Shown: one piece after another, positions 7,105 to 14,794 of the stretch
Numbering within the stretch: the stretch's first letter is position 1
Layout: the number at the start of each line of letters is the position of its first letter
Origin: JBMNCR01 sp049366695
Lineage (GTDB): Bacteria > Bacillota > Clostridia > Eubacteriales > Alkalibacteraceae
Length of the DNA stretch: 19,328 nucleotides
Assembly (NCBI GenBank): GCA_049366695.1
Contig: JBMNCR010000120.1
Coordinates: 1 to 19,328, forward strand
Reading direction: 5' to 3'
The notes under the pieces: model-generated
What the model was told of the DNA's origin: nothing
Database searches by the model: none
What the model saw: only the letters and a program-made list of their open reading frames with translations
Made by a program: the position numbers and the translations under genes

Positions 7105-7776
7105 ATGGTTAAAAGAAAGAATTTTGATAAAGAATTGCAAAAAATTCATAAAGAAATATTGTTAATGAGTTCAATGGTAGAAGAAATGTTGAAGGATGCA
7201 ATTACTGCTTTAAAAGACAAAAATGTAGAATTAGCACTAGATGTAATACAAAGAGATGATGTCATAGATAAAAAAGAGATAGACATACAAGAATTATGTG
7301 TATTGGTAATAGCAACACAACAACCAGTTGCTAAAGATTTACGTTTATTAGCATCAGCCTTCAAAATAATAACTAATCTTGAACGAATAGCAGATCATGC
7401 GGTTAATATTTCTGAGATTACTATTCAATTCAAGGATGAAAAGTATATTAAGCCTTTAATAGACATACCTAGATTATCAGAAATTGCTATAGAAGTGGTT
7501 AAATTGAGTATTGATGCGTATGTAAATTTAGATATCAGTAAAGTTGATCAGATAATCGAAAAAGAAAATACAATTGATAATCTATTTAAACAAGTGTATA
7601 GAGAGCTTATAACATATATGCTTGAAGATCCTCAAAAGAATATACAACAAGCTACGAGGTTTATATTTATCTCAAGCTATCTTGAAAGAGTGGGGGATCA
7701 TGGGACCAATATTTTTGAATCAGTTAATTATATCGTAACTGGCAAATATATGGATTTAAAAGATTTCGAAGTATAA
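7105..7776 (+). CDS. phoU: Phosphate signalling regulator PhoU
   Basis: This 223-aa cytoplasmic, all-helical protein has two PhoU repeats. Each carries the conserved ERIADHAVNI / ERVGDHGTNI motif (NLERIADHAVNI near residues 91-102, YLERVGDHGTNIFE near 192-205), whose acidic residues bind metal in known structures. PhoU connects the Pst transporter to PhoR and holds the regulon off when phosphate is plentiful. The ATG at 7105 follows AAAGGAG (7091-7097). It is the last gene of the pst operon, and a hairpin follows 15 bases after its stop codon. Confidence 0.96.
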   Translation: MVKRKNFDKELQKIHKEILLMSSMVEEMLKDAITALKDKNVELALDVIQRDDVIDKKEIDIQELCVLVIATQQPVAKDLRLLASAFKIITNLERIADHAVNISEITIQFKDEKYIKPLIDIPRLSEIAIEVVKLSIDAYVNLDISKVDQIIEKENTIDNLFKQVYRELITYMLEDPQKNIQQATRFIFISSYLERVGDHGTNIFESVNYIVTGKYMDLKDFEV

Positions 7777-7791
7777 AAAATGTTGATAAGG

Positions 7792-7820
7792 AAAGCCTAA
7801 GATTAATTATCTTAGGCTTT
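7792..7820 (+). terminator. Terminator hairpin after phoU
   Basis: AAAGCCTAAGAT (7792-7803) pairs perfectly with ATCTTAGGCTTT (7809-7820) across a 5-base loop. The T-run is short (three T's, then AGATTACT), so termination may be incomplete. A second hairpin follows 30 bases later. Confidence 0.75.
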
Positions 7821-7849
7821 AGATTACTGGAAAAATTCGAATTTTTAAC

Positions 7850-7879
7850 AACCTTAAGCCTAATATTGCTTGAGGTTTT
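7850..7879 (+). terminator. Second terminator-like hairpin after phoU
   Basis: AACCTTAAGC (7850-7859) pairs with GCTTGAGGTT (7868-7877) with one G-U pair and an 8-base loop, followed by TTTTA. Together with the hairpin at 7792-7820 it separates the phosphate operon from the YIEGIA gene. A small AT-rich self-complementary element lies between them at 7831-7846. Confidence 0.6.
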
Positions 7880-7931
7880 ATAACTATAATATAAGGATTC
7901 ATATTATATAATCTATGGAATTGGTGATTTT

Positions 7932-8837
7932 ATGAAAGACTATAATTTAATCATTTATGTTTCAATCATAATGGGTACCATAGCAAGGATTTTTATGCTT
8001 AGAATCGATTATCGACAATATCCTAGTTATCCTCAATCCTTTGTTTCACATTTAATCTTAGGTTTTGTAGCAGCATCTTTAGGCACTGTAGCTACGCCTG
8101 CATTCATATCAAAAGAATATGCTGCGGTAACATTTCTTGCATTAGCTACCTCACAATTTAGAGAAATAAGAAATATGGAAAGACAAAGCCTAGAGAATTT
8201 GGAAGAAACAGAATTAGTTGTAAGAGGTCGAGCATATATTGAAGATATAGCAAAGAGATTTGAAGCTAGGAATTATGTTGCTTTTATTACATCATTTATA
8301 GTATGCACAATATCAATAATTCTAAGTAATTTCTTAGAAAGTTTTATAGTTATAATTATAAACATTTGTTTAGGATTTATAGTTATGAATTTTTTAAATA
8401 ATCTAATGAAAGCAAATACAATAAAGGATATAGCTACAGTAAAAGAAGCAAAAATACATTTTGAAGGACCTCTTATGTGTGTGGATAATGTAATAATTAT
8501 GAATATTGGACTAAATGCTTCAAAAGAAATAATTGAAAAAAATGCCGTAGCAGTAATGATATATCCTAATAATGCAAACGCAGTTGCCACATTAGCAAAT
8601 ATAGGACAAAGACAGGCTATACTACATAATTTGTCTACTCAACTTGGTATAAGAAAAGATGTGGATGAACCTGATTTTACGCCATTGGCTAGGAGACAAC
8701 CAGAAACAGGGAATATTGCTATTGTGATTTTAGCAATAAATAATAATATTGAAGATATGATTGCTTCAACACAGAGAGTGCCAATACTAGAAAGTTCTAA
8801 AAGAAAACCAATACAATCAGCAAATAAAGAAGGGTAA
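7932..8837 (+). CDS. YIEGIA-family conserved membrane protein
   Basis: This is a 301-aa protein of the Firmicutes family named after its YIEGIA motif, present here as YIEDIA at residues 102-107. The N-terminal half is hydrophobic, with segments near 6-22, 38-58, 62-74, 117-136 and 138-156. The C-terminal half (about 175-280) is soluble and resembles a ligand-binding or regulatory domain. A Lys/Arg-rich tail ends the protein. Family members occur in spore-formers and lie just upstream of the der-gpsA-spoIVA region, as here. I believe the related Bacillus gene is yphB, implicated in spore envelope assembly, but that link is from memory and not tested. The start ATG at 7932 is preceded by GGTGAT; a possible -10 TATAAT is at 7907-7912 without a clear -35. 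The next, small gene begins 4 bases after the stop. The molecular function is unknown. Confidence 0.82.
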   Translation: MKDYNLIIYVSIIMGTIARIFMLRIDYRQYPSYPQSFVSHLILGFVAASLGTVATPAFISKEYAAVTFLALATSQFREIRNMERQSLENLEETELVVRGRAYIEDIAKRFEARNYVAFITSFIVCTISIILSNFLESFIVIIINICLGFIVMNFLNNLMKANTIKDIATVKEAKIHFEGPLMCVDNVIIMNIGLNASKEIIEKNAVAVMIYPNNANAVATLANIGQRQAILHNLSTQLGIRKDVDEPDFTPLARRQPETGNIAIVILAINNNIEDMIASTQRVPILESSKRKPIQSANKEG

Positions 8838-8841
8838 ATAT

Positions 8842-9030
8842 ATGCAAGGAAAAGATAATATTGTTGCAGTAATAACAAAAAATAAAAACAGAGTATTATT
8901 TAGTGGAGTGCCCGTTTTTTATGCATTAGACGAAAAGGAAATGGAAAAAACTGCTTTGCTATTATCAAAAATAACTATGGGAATGATACATGATTTAGAA
9001 AATGAATGTTTAGTAATAGTTAGGCATTAA
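8842..9030 (+). CDS. Small conserved partner protein encoded next to YIEGIA
   Basis: This 62-aa soluble protein has GAAGGGT (8829-8835) ahead of ATG 8842, 4 bases after the YIEGIA stop, so the two are translationally close and surely co-transcribed. It has no membrane segment or cysteine cluster; one cysteine sits near the C-terminus (NECLVIVRH). The middle (about 20-52) looks alternately strand and amphipathic helix (YALDEKEMEKTALLLSKI). Small proteins in this position are annotated as a capping complex subunit for YIEGIA in public genomes, as far as I recall. A terminator follows, so the unit is just these two genes. Function is unknown beyond the pairing. Confidence 0.75.
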   Translation: MQGKDNIVAVITKNKNRVLFSGVPVFYALDEKEMEKTALLLSKITMGMIHDLENECLVIVRH

Positions 9031-9048
9031 TATGTATATAATATGTTT

Positions 9049-9077
9049 AAAATTCTATTTAGTAATAGAATTTTTTT
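9049..9077 (+). terminator. Rho-independent terminator of the YIEGIA pair
   Basis: An 11-bp stem, AAAATTCTATT (9049-9059) with AATAGAATTTT (9064-9074), closes on a TAGT loop and runs into seven T's (9071-9077). Confidence 0.88.
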
Positions 9078-9197
9078 ATATTAATAAGTAATAGTAGCAA
9101 AGTAAAGAAACCTTAGAATTATTTTTAAAACTATATTATCTAATATCTATTTTAATCATTTCATTAATTATTATATCAATAATATATCTTATAATAC

Positions 9198-9226
9198 TTG
9201 ATATAATATTATAGTAGTGATAATAT
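9198..9226 (+). promoter_or_regulatory. Likely SigA-type promoter of the DUF512-der-gpsA operon
   Basis: TTGATA (9198-9203), 17 bases, then TAATAT (9221-9226) lies about 30 bases before the start codon at 9256. The background is so A+T-rich that chance matches are common. The rest of the gap (9078-9197) shows nothing convincing. Confidence 0.5.
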
Positions 9227-9255
9227 ACATAAAGAATTGTTAAAAGGATGAAAAT

Positions 9256-10560
9256 ATGAAAGACATAATAATTAAAGAAATAGAAGATAATAGTATTGCA
9301 CAAGAACTTGATATTGAAGAAGGAGATGTTCTAGTAAGTGTTAATGGAATAAAACCTCGCGATATACTTGAATATAAATATTTAACTGATGATGATTTTT
9401 TAGTAATAGAAATAAAGAAAAAAAGTGGACATATATGGGAAATTGAAATAGAGAAGGATTATGATGAAAAAATAGGTCTTATCTTTAAAGATGAGATAAT
9501 CGATAACCCGCTTCACTGTCATAATAATTGTGTGTTTTGTTTTATAAATCAGCTCCCAAAGGGAATGAGAAATACACTCTATTTTAAAGATGATGACACT
9601 CGACTGTCATTTATATATGGAAACTATGTAACATTAACAAACCTAAGTGATGAAGATATCAATAGAATTATAAAATATAGAATACAACCAATTAATATTT
9701 CTGTACATACTACTAACCCGAAACTAAGAGTAAAGATGTTGAATAATGAAAAAGCATCAAATATTAATATTATATTAAAAAAATTTTATAATAATAAAAT
9801 AAATATGAAAATTCAAATAGTTTTAGTTCCAGGATATAATGATGGAGTAGAATTAAAAAATACTTTAAAAGACTTGATGAAATTATTTCCTTATATAAAT
9901 TCTGTTTCAGTTGTACCGGTAGGATTAACCAAGTATAGAGACAACCAAGTGGAGCTAAGAAATTTTAATAATGAAGAATGTAGAGATGTAATAAAAACTA
10001 TTGAGGGATTTCAAGAAATAATGAAAAAAAAATACAATACAAATTTTATTTTTCCAAGTGATGAATTCTTTTTTAGTGCATCAAAAGATATCCCGGATGA
10101 AAAATATTACGAAGATTTTTCATTATTGGAAAATGGCGTTGGAATGGTATCTTGCTTTTATAATCAATGTATGGACGCATTAAACGGCAAATATATTAAT
10201 GTTAGAAAAAAAGATATTAATATTCTAACTGGTTCATTAGCTTTTGATATGATCAAAAAAATAACTGACAAAGTAAAAGATAAATATCCAGAAATAAATA
10301 TTAATGTTTATGTTATAATTAATAATTTTTTTGGCGATAAAATCACAGTATCTGGTTTAATTACAGGTTGTGATATTATAAATCAGATGAAAGATCATAA
10401 GTTGAATGGAAATGTTCTAATACCGTCAAATATGTTAAGATATGAACAGGATAAGTTTTTAGATGATATAAGCCTAGAAGATATATCTAAAGCTCTAAAT
10501 ACTACAATAATTCCTACAGAAGTAGAAGGCCATAAATTTATTCATAAGTTATTGTATTGA
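9256..10560 (+). CDS. PDZ / radical SAM / DUF512 protein
   Basis: This 434-aa protein has three parts. The N-terminal PDZ-like domain (about 1-58) contains EEGDVLVSVNGI. The radical-SAM iron-sulfur site is C-x3-C-x2-C (Cys88, Cys92, Cys95 in CHNNCVFC). The C-terminal DUF512 region runs from about 215 to the end. The family (TIGR03279-like) is widespread in Clostridia and cyanobacteria, and in clostridia it typically sits just upstream of der, as it does here. The three cysteines imply a [4Fe-4S] cluster and S-adenosylmethionine chemistry, but no substrate is known to me. Its start ATG 9256 has AAAAGGATG upstream. der begins 11 bases after its stop with a strong GAGGAGG site, pointing to co-expression with ribosome assembly and phospholipid genes. 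Confidence 0.88.
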   Translation: MKDIIIKEIEDNSIAQELDIEEGDVLVSVNGIKPRDILEYKYLTDDDFLVIEIKKKSGHIWEIEIEKDYDEKIGLIFKDEIIDNPLHCHNNCVFCFINQLPKGMRNTLYFKDDDTRLSFIYGNYVTLTNLSDEDINRIIKYRIQPINISVHTTNPKLRVKMLNNEKASNINIILKKFYNNKINMKIQIVLVPGYNDGVELKNTLKDLMKLFPYINSVSVVPVGLTKYRDNQVELRNFNNEECRDVIKTIEGFQEIMKKKYNTNFIFPSDEFFFSASKDIPDEKYYEDFSLLENGVGMVSCFYNQCMDALNGKYINVRKKDINILTGSLAFDMIKKITDKVKDKYPEININVYVIINNFFGDKITVSGLITGCDIINQMKDHKLNGNVLIPSNMLRYEQDKFLDDISLEDISKALNTTIIPTEVEGHKFIHKLLY

Positions 10561-10571
10561 GGAGGATATAA

Positions 10572-11900
10572 ATGACCAAACCAGTAGTAGCAGTTGTAGG
10601 TAGACCTAATGTAGGAAAATCTACTCTTTTTAATAAAATTGCAGGTTCAAGAATATCAATAGTAGAAGATACACCCGGTGTAACACGAGATAGAATATTT
10701 TCAGATTGTGAATGGATAGGGCATAATTTTACTTTAATTGATACTGGAGGTATTGAACCTTATTCAAAAGACATAATTTTAAGTCAAATGAGGCGTCAAG
10801 CGCAATTAGCAATAGACACTGCTGATGTAATATTATTAATAGTTGATGGAAGAGTAGGAATGACTTCTACAGATTTAGAAGTTGCTAATATGATTAGAAA
10901 AACAAAAACACCCGTACTTTTAGTTATTAATAAAATAGAAACAAAAGAATTAGAAAAAAATATATTTGAGTTTTATAATTTAGGAATTGGAGATCCAATA
11001 CCTATTTCAGCAGAACAAGGATTAGGATTAGGAGATTTACTAGATAAAGTAATCGATCTTTTTGAAAATAGTAAATTCAGCATTGAAGAAGATGAAAGAT
11101 TAAAAATAACAGTATTAGGAAAACCAAATGCTGGAAAGTCTACACTAGTAAATAGATTACTTGGTGAAGAAAGAGTAATAGTTAGTAATATTCCAGGAAC
11201 TACTAGAGATGCAATAGATTCAGAATTTAAATATTACGGTGAAGAATATGTTTTGATAGATACAGCTGGATTAAGAAGAAAAAATAAAATATATGATGAT
11301 ATTGAGAGATATAGCATAGTTAGAGCAGTCACTGCAGTAGAAAGAGGTGACGTGTGTTTAATTATGATAGATGCAGAAACAGGAGTAAGCGAACAAGATA
11401 CAAAGATTGCTGGAATTGCTCATAATCGTGGAAAGGCTTCGATAATAGTAGTGAATAAATGGGATTTAATAAAAAAAGATAATTCTTCTATTAAAACATT
11501 TGAGAAAGATATCAGAAACAAATTAGGTTTTATGAATTATGCACCTATTATTTTTATTTCGGCATTAGAAGGACAGAGAGTAAATAAAATAATGGAGATG
11601 GTAAAATATGTATCAGGTGAGCATTGTAAAAGAATCACTACTGGGTTATTAAACGAGCTAATAAGCGAATCAGTACTTATAAATCAACCTCCTTCAGATA
11701 AAGGAAGAAGATTGAAAATATATTATGTAACTCAACCAACCATAAAACCACCTACTTTCATTATATTTGTAAACGACAAAAATATTTTGCATTTTTCTTA
11801 TGTAAGGTATTTAGAAAATCAAATCAGAAATTCATTTGGATTTACTGGCACTCCTATTAAATTTATCGTAAGAGAAAAAGCTGAAAAAGATTGGAAGTGA
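10572..11900 (+). CDS. der: Ribosome-assembly GTPase Der (EngA)
   Basis: This is a 442-aa essential GTPase with two tandem G domains, needed for maturation of the 50S ribosomal subunit. G domain 1 has P-loop GRPNVGKST (10-18) and DTGG. G domain 2 has P-loop GKPNAGKST (183-191), DTAGLRRK and the NKWD specificity motif. A KH-like domain (about 350-440) ends the protein. Length and order are standard. The GAGGAGG site (10560-10566) stands just before ATG 10572. gpsA follows after only 4 bases, whereas in many clostridia plsY lies between the two. Confidence 0.98.
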   Translation: MTKPVVAVVGRPNVGKSTLFNKIAGSRISIVEDTPGVTRDRIFSDCEWIGHNFTLIDTGGIEPYSKDIILSQMRRQAQLAIDTADVILLIVDGRVGMTSTDLEVANMIRKTKTPVLLVINKIETKELEKNIFEFYNLGIGDPIPISAEQGLGLGDLLDKVIDLFENSKFSIEEDERLKITVLGKPNAGKSTLVNRLLGEERVIVSNIPGTTRDAIDSEFKYYGEEYVLIDTAGLRRKNKIYDDIERYSIVRAVTAVERGDVCLIMIDAETGVSEQDTKIAGIAHNRGKASIIVVNKWDLIKKDNSSIKTFEKDIRNKLGFMNYAPIIFISALEGQRVNKIMEMVKYVSGEHCKRITTGLLNELISESVLINQPPSDKGRRLKIYYVTQPTIKPPTFIIFVNDKNILHFSYVRYLENQIRNSFGFTGTPIKFIVREKAEKDWK

Positions 11901-11904
11901 TAAT

Positions 11905-12930
11905 ATGAAAATAGCTGTAATTGGTGCAGGAAGTTGGGGAACAGCTATTGCTGAACTTTTGGCAACAAAAGGTTATGATGTTCATCTTTGGCACAGAAAT
12001 AGTGAAATTATCAATGATATTTCACTAAAAAAAGAGAATGAAAAATATTTACCTGGGGTTTTATTAAGTGAAAATATTACTCCAAGTAATGATTTGGAAT
12101 GTGTTGTAAACGATAGCAAAATAATTGTATTAGCAGTACCATCTCAAGCTACAAGAAAAACATGTGAATTATTAAAACCATTTGTAAATGCTGAACAATT
12201 TATTGTGAATGTCGCTAAAGGGTTAGAAGCAGAATCATATTTGAGATTATCTCAAGTAATAAATGATGTACTCTCATATAATGAAGTTCTAGTACTTTCA
12301 GGACCAAGTCATGCTGAAGAGGTAGCACAAAAAATTCCTACAACAGTTGTTATATCTGGAGAACAAAAAGAAAATTGTGAATTTATTCAAGATGTATTTA
12401 GTACAGAATATTTTAGAGTTTATACAAATCCTGATATTGTTGGAGTAGAATTAGGAGGCGCACTTAAAAATATTATTGCTTTGGGGGCAGGTATGTCTGA
12501 TGGTATTGGATATGGTGATAATAGTAAGGCAGCATTAATGACTAGAGGTATAGTAGAAATAAGTAGATTAGGTAAAGTACTTGGAGCAAAAAGTGAAACT
12601 TTTGCAGGATTGACAGGTATAGGAGATTTAATAGTAACATGTACTAGTATGCATAGTCGAAATAGAAGAGCAGGAATATTATTGGGTCAAGGGAATGAAC
12701 TTGAATATGTACTAGATGAAATTGGTATGGTTGTAGAAGGAATAAAAGCTACAAAAATTGCATATGAATTATCTAATATATATAATTGTGAAATGCCAAT
12801 TACTAAATCAATATATAAAGTGTTATACGAGAATACTAATGTAAAAGATGTAGTGCATCAAATGATGACTAGAAAAAACAAACATGAGATAGAGGAAATT
12901 CATAGCTTGTTTTATTATGGTTGGAATTAA
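11905..12930 (+). CDS. gpsA: Glycerol-3-phosphate dehydrogenase [NAD(P)+] GpsA
   Basis: This 341-aa cytoplasmic enzyme reduces dihydroxyacetone phosphate to sn-glycerol-3-phosphate for phospholipid synthesis. The N-terminal Rossmann fold begins with GAGSWGTAIAELLA (7-20). The SGPSHAEEV segment and the catalytic Lys188 in GGALKNIIALGAG follow, and the helical C-terminal domain includes GLTGIGDLIVTCTS. Length is typical. It starts 4 bases after der, with GGAAGTGA as ribosome binding site. A strong terminator follows, ending this operon before spoIVA. Confidence 0.98.
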   Translation: MKIAVIGAGSWGTAIAELLATKGYDVHLWHRNSEIINDISLKKENEKYLPGVLLSENITPSNDLECVVNDSKIIVLAVPSQATRKTCELLKPFVNAEQFIVNVAKGLEAESYLRLSQVINDVLSYNEVLVLSGPSHAEEVAQKIPTTVVISGEQKENCEFIQDVFSTEYFRVYTNPDIVGVELGGALKNIIALGAGMSDGIGYGDNSKAALMTRGIVEISRLGKVLGAKSETFAGLTGIGDLIVTCTSMHSRNRRAGILLGQGNELEYVLDEIGMVVEGIKATKIAYELSNIYNCEMPITKSIYKVLYENTNVKDVVHQMMTRKNKHEIEEIHSLFYYGWN

Positions 12931-12974
12931 TTAATATATAAATATAATAATTAAATAAAATAGTAATTACATAT

Positions 12975-13016
12975 AAATAAATTTTCGTAATATTGCGAAA
13001 ATTTATTTTTTAATTT
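12975..13016 (+). terminator. Rho-independent terminator after gpsA
   Basis: A perfect 13-bp stem, AAATAAATTTTCG (12975-12987) with CGAAAATTTATTT (12996-13008), has an 8-base loop and is followed by T-rich sequence to 13018. It separates spoIVA from the vegetative der-gpsA operon. Confidence 0.88.
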
Positions 13017-13018
13017 TT

Positions 13019-13046
13019 GCATATAAAAACATACCTTGAATAGATA
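13019..13046 (+). promoter_or_regulatory. Weak candidate SigE promoter of spoIVA
   Basis: GCATATA (13019-13025) resembles the SigE -35, and 13 bases later AATAGATA (13039-13046) partly resembles CATACAAT. Placement between the gpsA terminator and the spoIVA ribosome binding site is right, and spoIVA is a SigE gene in known spore-formers, but the -10 match is poor. Confidence 0.3.
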
Positions 13047-13080
13047 TTAATAATGGACAATGAATCGAGGAGGTTGTTAT

Positions 13081-14547
13081 ATGAATTTTAATGTTTATGA
13101 AGATATAGCAAAAAGAACTGATGGCGATATCTATATAGGTGTTGTAGGTCCAGTAAGAACTGGAAAATCAACGTTTATTAAAAAATTTATGGAAAAACTA
13201 GTAATGCCAAAAATGAATAATGAGTTTCAAGCTTTAAGAACCCAAGACGAGTTACCTCAAAGTGGTTCAGGAAGAACAATAATGACAACTGAACCCAAAT
13301 TTGTTCCCAATGAAGCTATTAATATCAATTTAGATGAAAATAGTAATATGAATGTAAGATTAATTGATTGTGTGGGATACTTAGTTGATGATGTAATGGG
13401 TTTTGCTGAAGAAGGTATTCCAAGAATGGTAATGACTCCTTGGAGCGATGCGCCAGTGACATTTAGTAAAGCAGCAGAAATTGGAACACAAAAAGTAATT
13501 ACAGATCATTCAACTATAGGTGTGCTTGTAACTACAGATGGTTCAATTGTAGATATTCCTAGAGAAAAATATATAGGAGCAGAAGAGAGAGTGGTCAAAG
13601 AGTTAAAAGCTATTAACAAACCTTTTGTAATATTATTAAATACCAAGTATCCTAATAGACCAGAGACAGAAAGTTTAAGACAAGAAATATCAAGTAAATA
13701 TAATTCAATTGTAATTTCTGTAGATATATTGAATATAGAAAAAGATGATATATCGAATATTCTAAAAGAGGTATTATTTGAGTTTCCTATAAAGGAATTG
13801 AAATTCAATGTACCAATTTGGTTGAAATCTATACATAATGAGGATGATGTTAAAAAAGATATCATGAGTATCATTCATCAAAAAACTTCAGAATCATATA
13901 AAATTAGGGATGTAATAAATTGCGACTTTGAAGATACTTATCAAGCAACAATTGAAACAAGTAATATTGACTTAGGTAAAGGTGAAATAGAATTTGATTT
14001 AGTTGTAGAAGATGAAATGTATTATCAAGCTTTGAATAAAAATACTTCTATTGAATTAAAAAATAAATTAGACCTTATGAATTACATTAGTGAATTAAAT
14101 AGAATTAGCAATGAATATAACAAAATAAAAACTGCATTAGAAGATGCTAAAAATACTGGATATGGGATCGTTTTGCCTGACTCAAGTGAAATGAAATTAG
14201 ATAATCCTGAGATAATCAATCAAGGAAAGAGATTTGGAATGAAATTAAAGGCAAGCGCGCCATCTATACACTTGATTAGTGCTCATGTGAATACTGAGGT
14301 TACACCATATATTGGAACAGAAAATGAATGTATGAAAATTATGGAAGAATTGATGGAGCAGTTTGAAGAGAATCCAGAAAAAATGTGGCAAACAGAAATT
14401 TTTGGAAAAAATCTAAATGAGCTTGTGATGAATAATCTTCACAGTAAAATTTCTAGAATGTCTGATGATACTCAAGATAAAATAAAAGTAACCTTATCAC
14501 GAGTACTAAATGAAAATAGTAGGGGTATAGTATTTATTTTTATTTAA
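13081..14547 (+). CDS. spoIVA: Spore coat morphogenetic ATPase SpoIVA
   Basis: This 488-aa protein builds the basement layer of the spore coat around the forespore by ATP-driven polymerisation in the mother cell. The N-terminal part matches the family strongly: RTDGDIYIGVVGPVRTGKST contains the Walker A GPVRTGKST. The DCVGYLVDDVMG, EEGIPRMVMTPW and IGTQKVITDHSTIG segments follow. A middle and C-terminal domain (about 235-488) carries the polymerisation and anchoring region, ending in a hydrophobic tail (GIVFIFI). An in-frame ATG at 13060 would add 7 residues but would put the GAGGAGG site (13067-13073) inside the gene; ATG 13081 is correctly spaced from it and gives the usual N-terminus. Length is close to the Bacillus protein (492 aa). 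It is flanked by terminators on both sides and so is a single-gene unit. Its presence marks the organism as an endospore former. Confidence 0.97.
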   Translation: MNFNVYEDIAKRTDGDIYIGVVGPVRTGKSTFIKKFMEKLVMPKMNNEFQALRTQDELPQSGSGRTIMTTEPKFVPNEAININLDENSNMNVRLIDCVGYLVDDVMGFAEEGIPRMVMTPWSDAPVTFSKAAEIGTQKVITDHSTIGVLVTTDGSIVDIPREKYIGAEERVVKELKAINKPFVILLNTKYPNRPETESLRQEISSKYNSIVISVDILNIEKDDISNILKEVLFEFPIKELKFNVPIWLKSIHNEDDVKKDIMSIIHQKTSESYKIRDVINCDFEDTYQATIETSNIDLGKGEIEFDLVVEDEMYYQALNKNTSIELKNKLDLMNYISELNRISNEYNKIKTALEDAKNTGYGIVLPDSSEMKLDNPEIINQGKRFGMKLKASAPSIHLISAHVNTEVTPYIGTENECMKIMEELMEQFEENPEKMWQTEIFGKNLNELVMNNLHSKISRMSDDTQDKIKVTLSRVLNENSRGIVFIFI

Positions 14548-14581
14548 TATATTGAAAAAGATTTATATGTTTTAAATTCAC

Positions 14582-14616
14582 CACAGCACATAAAGCTAAT
14601 TAGTTTATGTGCTGTG
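14582..14616 (+). terminator. Terminator hairpin after spoIVA
   Basis: CACAGCACATAAA (14582-14594) pairs perfectly with TTTATGTGCTGTG (14604-14616), 13 bp with an inner CTAATTAG that can extend the stem past a bulged G. The following TTTACTTTG is a modest T-tract. Confidence 0.82.
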
Positions 14617-14656
14617 TTTACTTTGCATTAATTAAACTATTTAGTATAAATACTTC

Positions 14657-14685
14657 TTGAAATATAGGTTTAATATCACTATAAT
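14657..14685 (+). promoter_or_regulatory. Consensus SigA-type promoter for tRNA-Pro and the sepF cluster
   Basis: TTGAAA (14657-14662), exactly 17 bases, then TATAAT (14680-14685). The start of transcription would be near 14692, about 5 bases before the mature tRNA 5' end. This is the cleanest promoter in the window and the only one visible for the next seven genes. Confidence 0.82.
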
Positions 14686-14696
14686 ATATTATATGT

Positions 14697-14773
14697 CTGG
14701 GTGTAGCGCAGTTTGGTAGCGCGCGTGAATGGGGTTCACGAGGCCGGAGGTTCGAATCCTCTCACTCAGACCA
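14697..14773 (+). tRNA. tRNA-Pro, anticodon GGG
   Basis: A complete 77-base cloverleaf with encoded CCA. The acceptor stem CTGGGTG (14697-14703) pairs with CACTCAG, followed by A73 and CCA (14771-14773). The D arm is GCGC/GCGC with loop AGTTTGGTA. The anticodon stem CGTGA/TCACG has loop ATGGGGT, so U33 is followed by anticodon GGG (14731-14733) and G37. The T arm is GGAGG-TTCGAAT-CCTCT. C1-G72 and A73 are the known bacterial proline-tRNA identity elements, and A32/U38 matches other bacterial tRNA-Pro(GGG). It decodes CCC and CCU. No terminator separates it from the next gene. Confidence 0.97.
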
Positions 14774-14794
14774 TTGTATTTTAAGGTGAATAAT

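Noticed and set aside
7831..7846. Self-complementary AAAAATTCGAATTTTT between the two phoU hairpins.
   Set aside because: Short, all A/T except the centre, and a weak hairpin; likely a by-product of base composition, with no sign of function.
8273..8878. Open frames on the - strand opposite the YIEGIA gene (and similar ones opposite pstS, phoU, spoIVA, sepF and ylmH).
   Set aside because: They are shadows of well-supported + strand genes, lack ribosome sites and have unnatural composition.
9078..9197. A+T-rich gap with several partial inverted repeats, checked for an RNA gene.
   Set aside because: The repeats are short and of the kind expected at this base composition; no GC-bearing stem or conserved RNA motif was seen.
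13060..13080. An in-frame ATG that would start SpoIVA seven residues earlier.
   Set aside because: It lies before and includes the GAGGAGG ribosome site that clearly serves ATG 13081.
14729..14794. An in-frame ATG inside the tRNA that would lengthen the HlyD-like protein by 22 residues.
   Set aside because: It starts in the tRNA anticodon loop and has no ribosome site; ATG 14795 has AAGGTGAA upstream and gives a normal basic N-terminus and membrane anchor.
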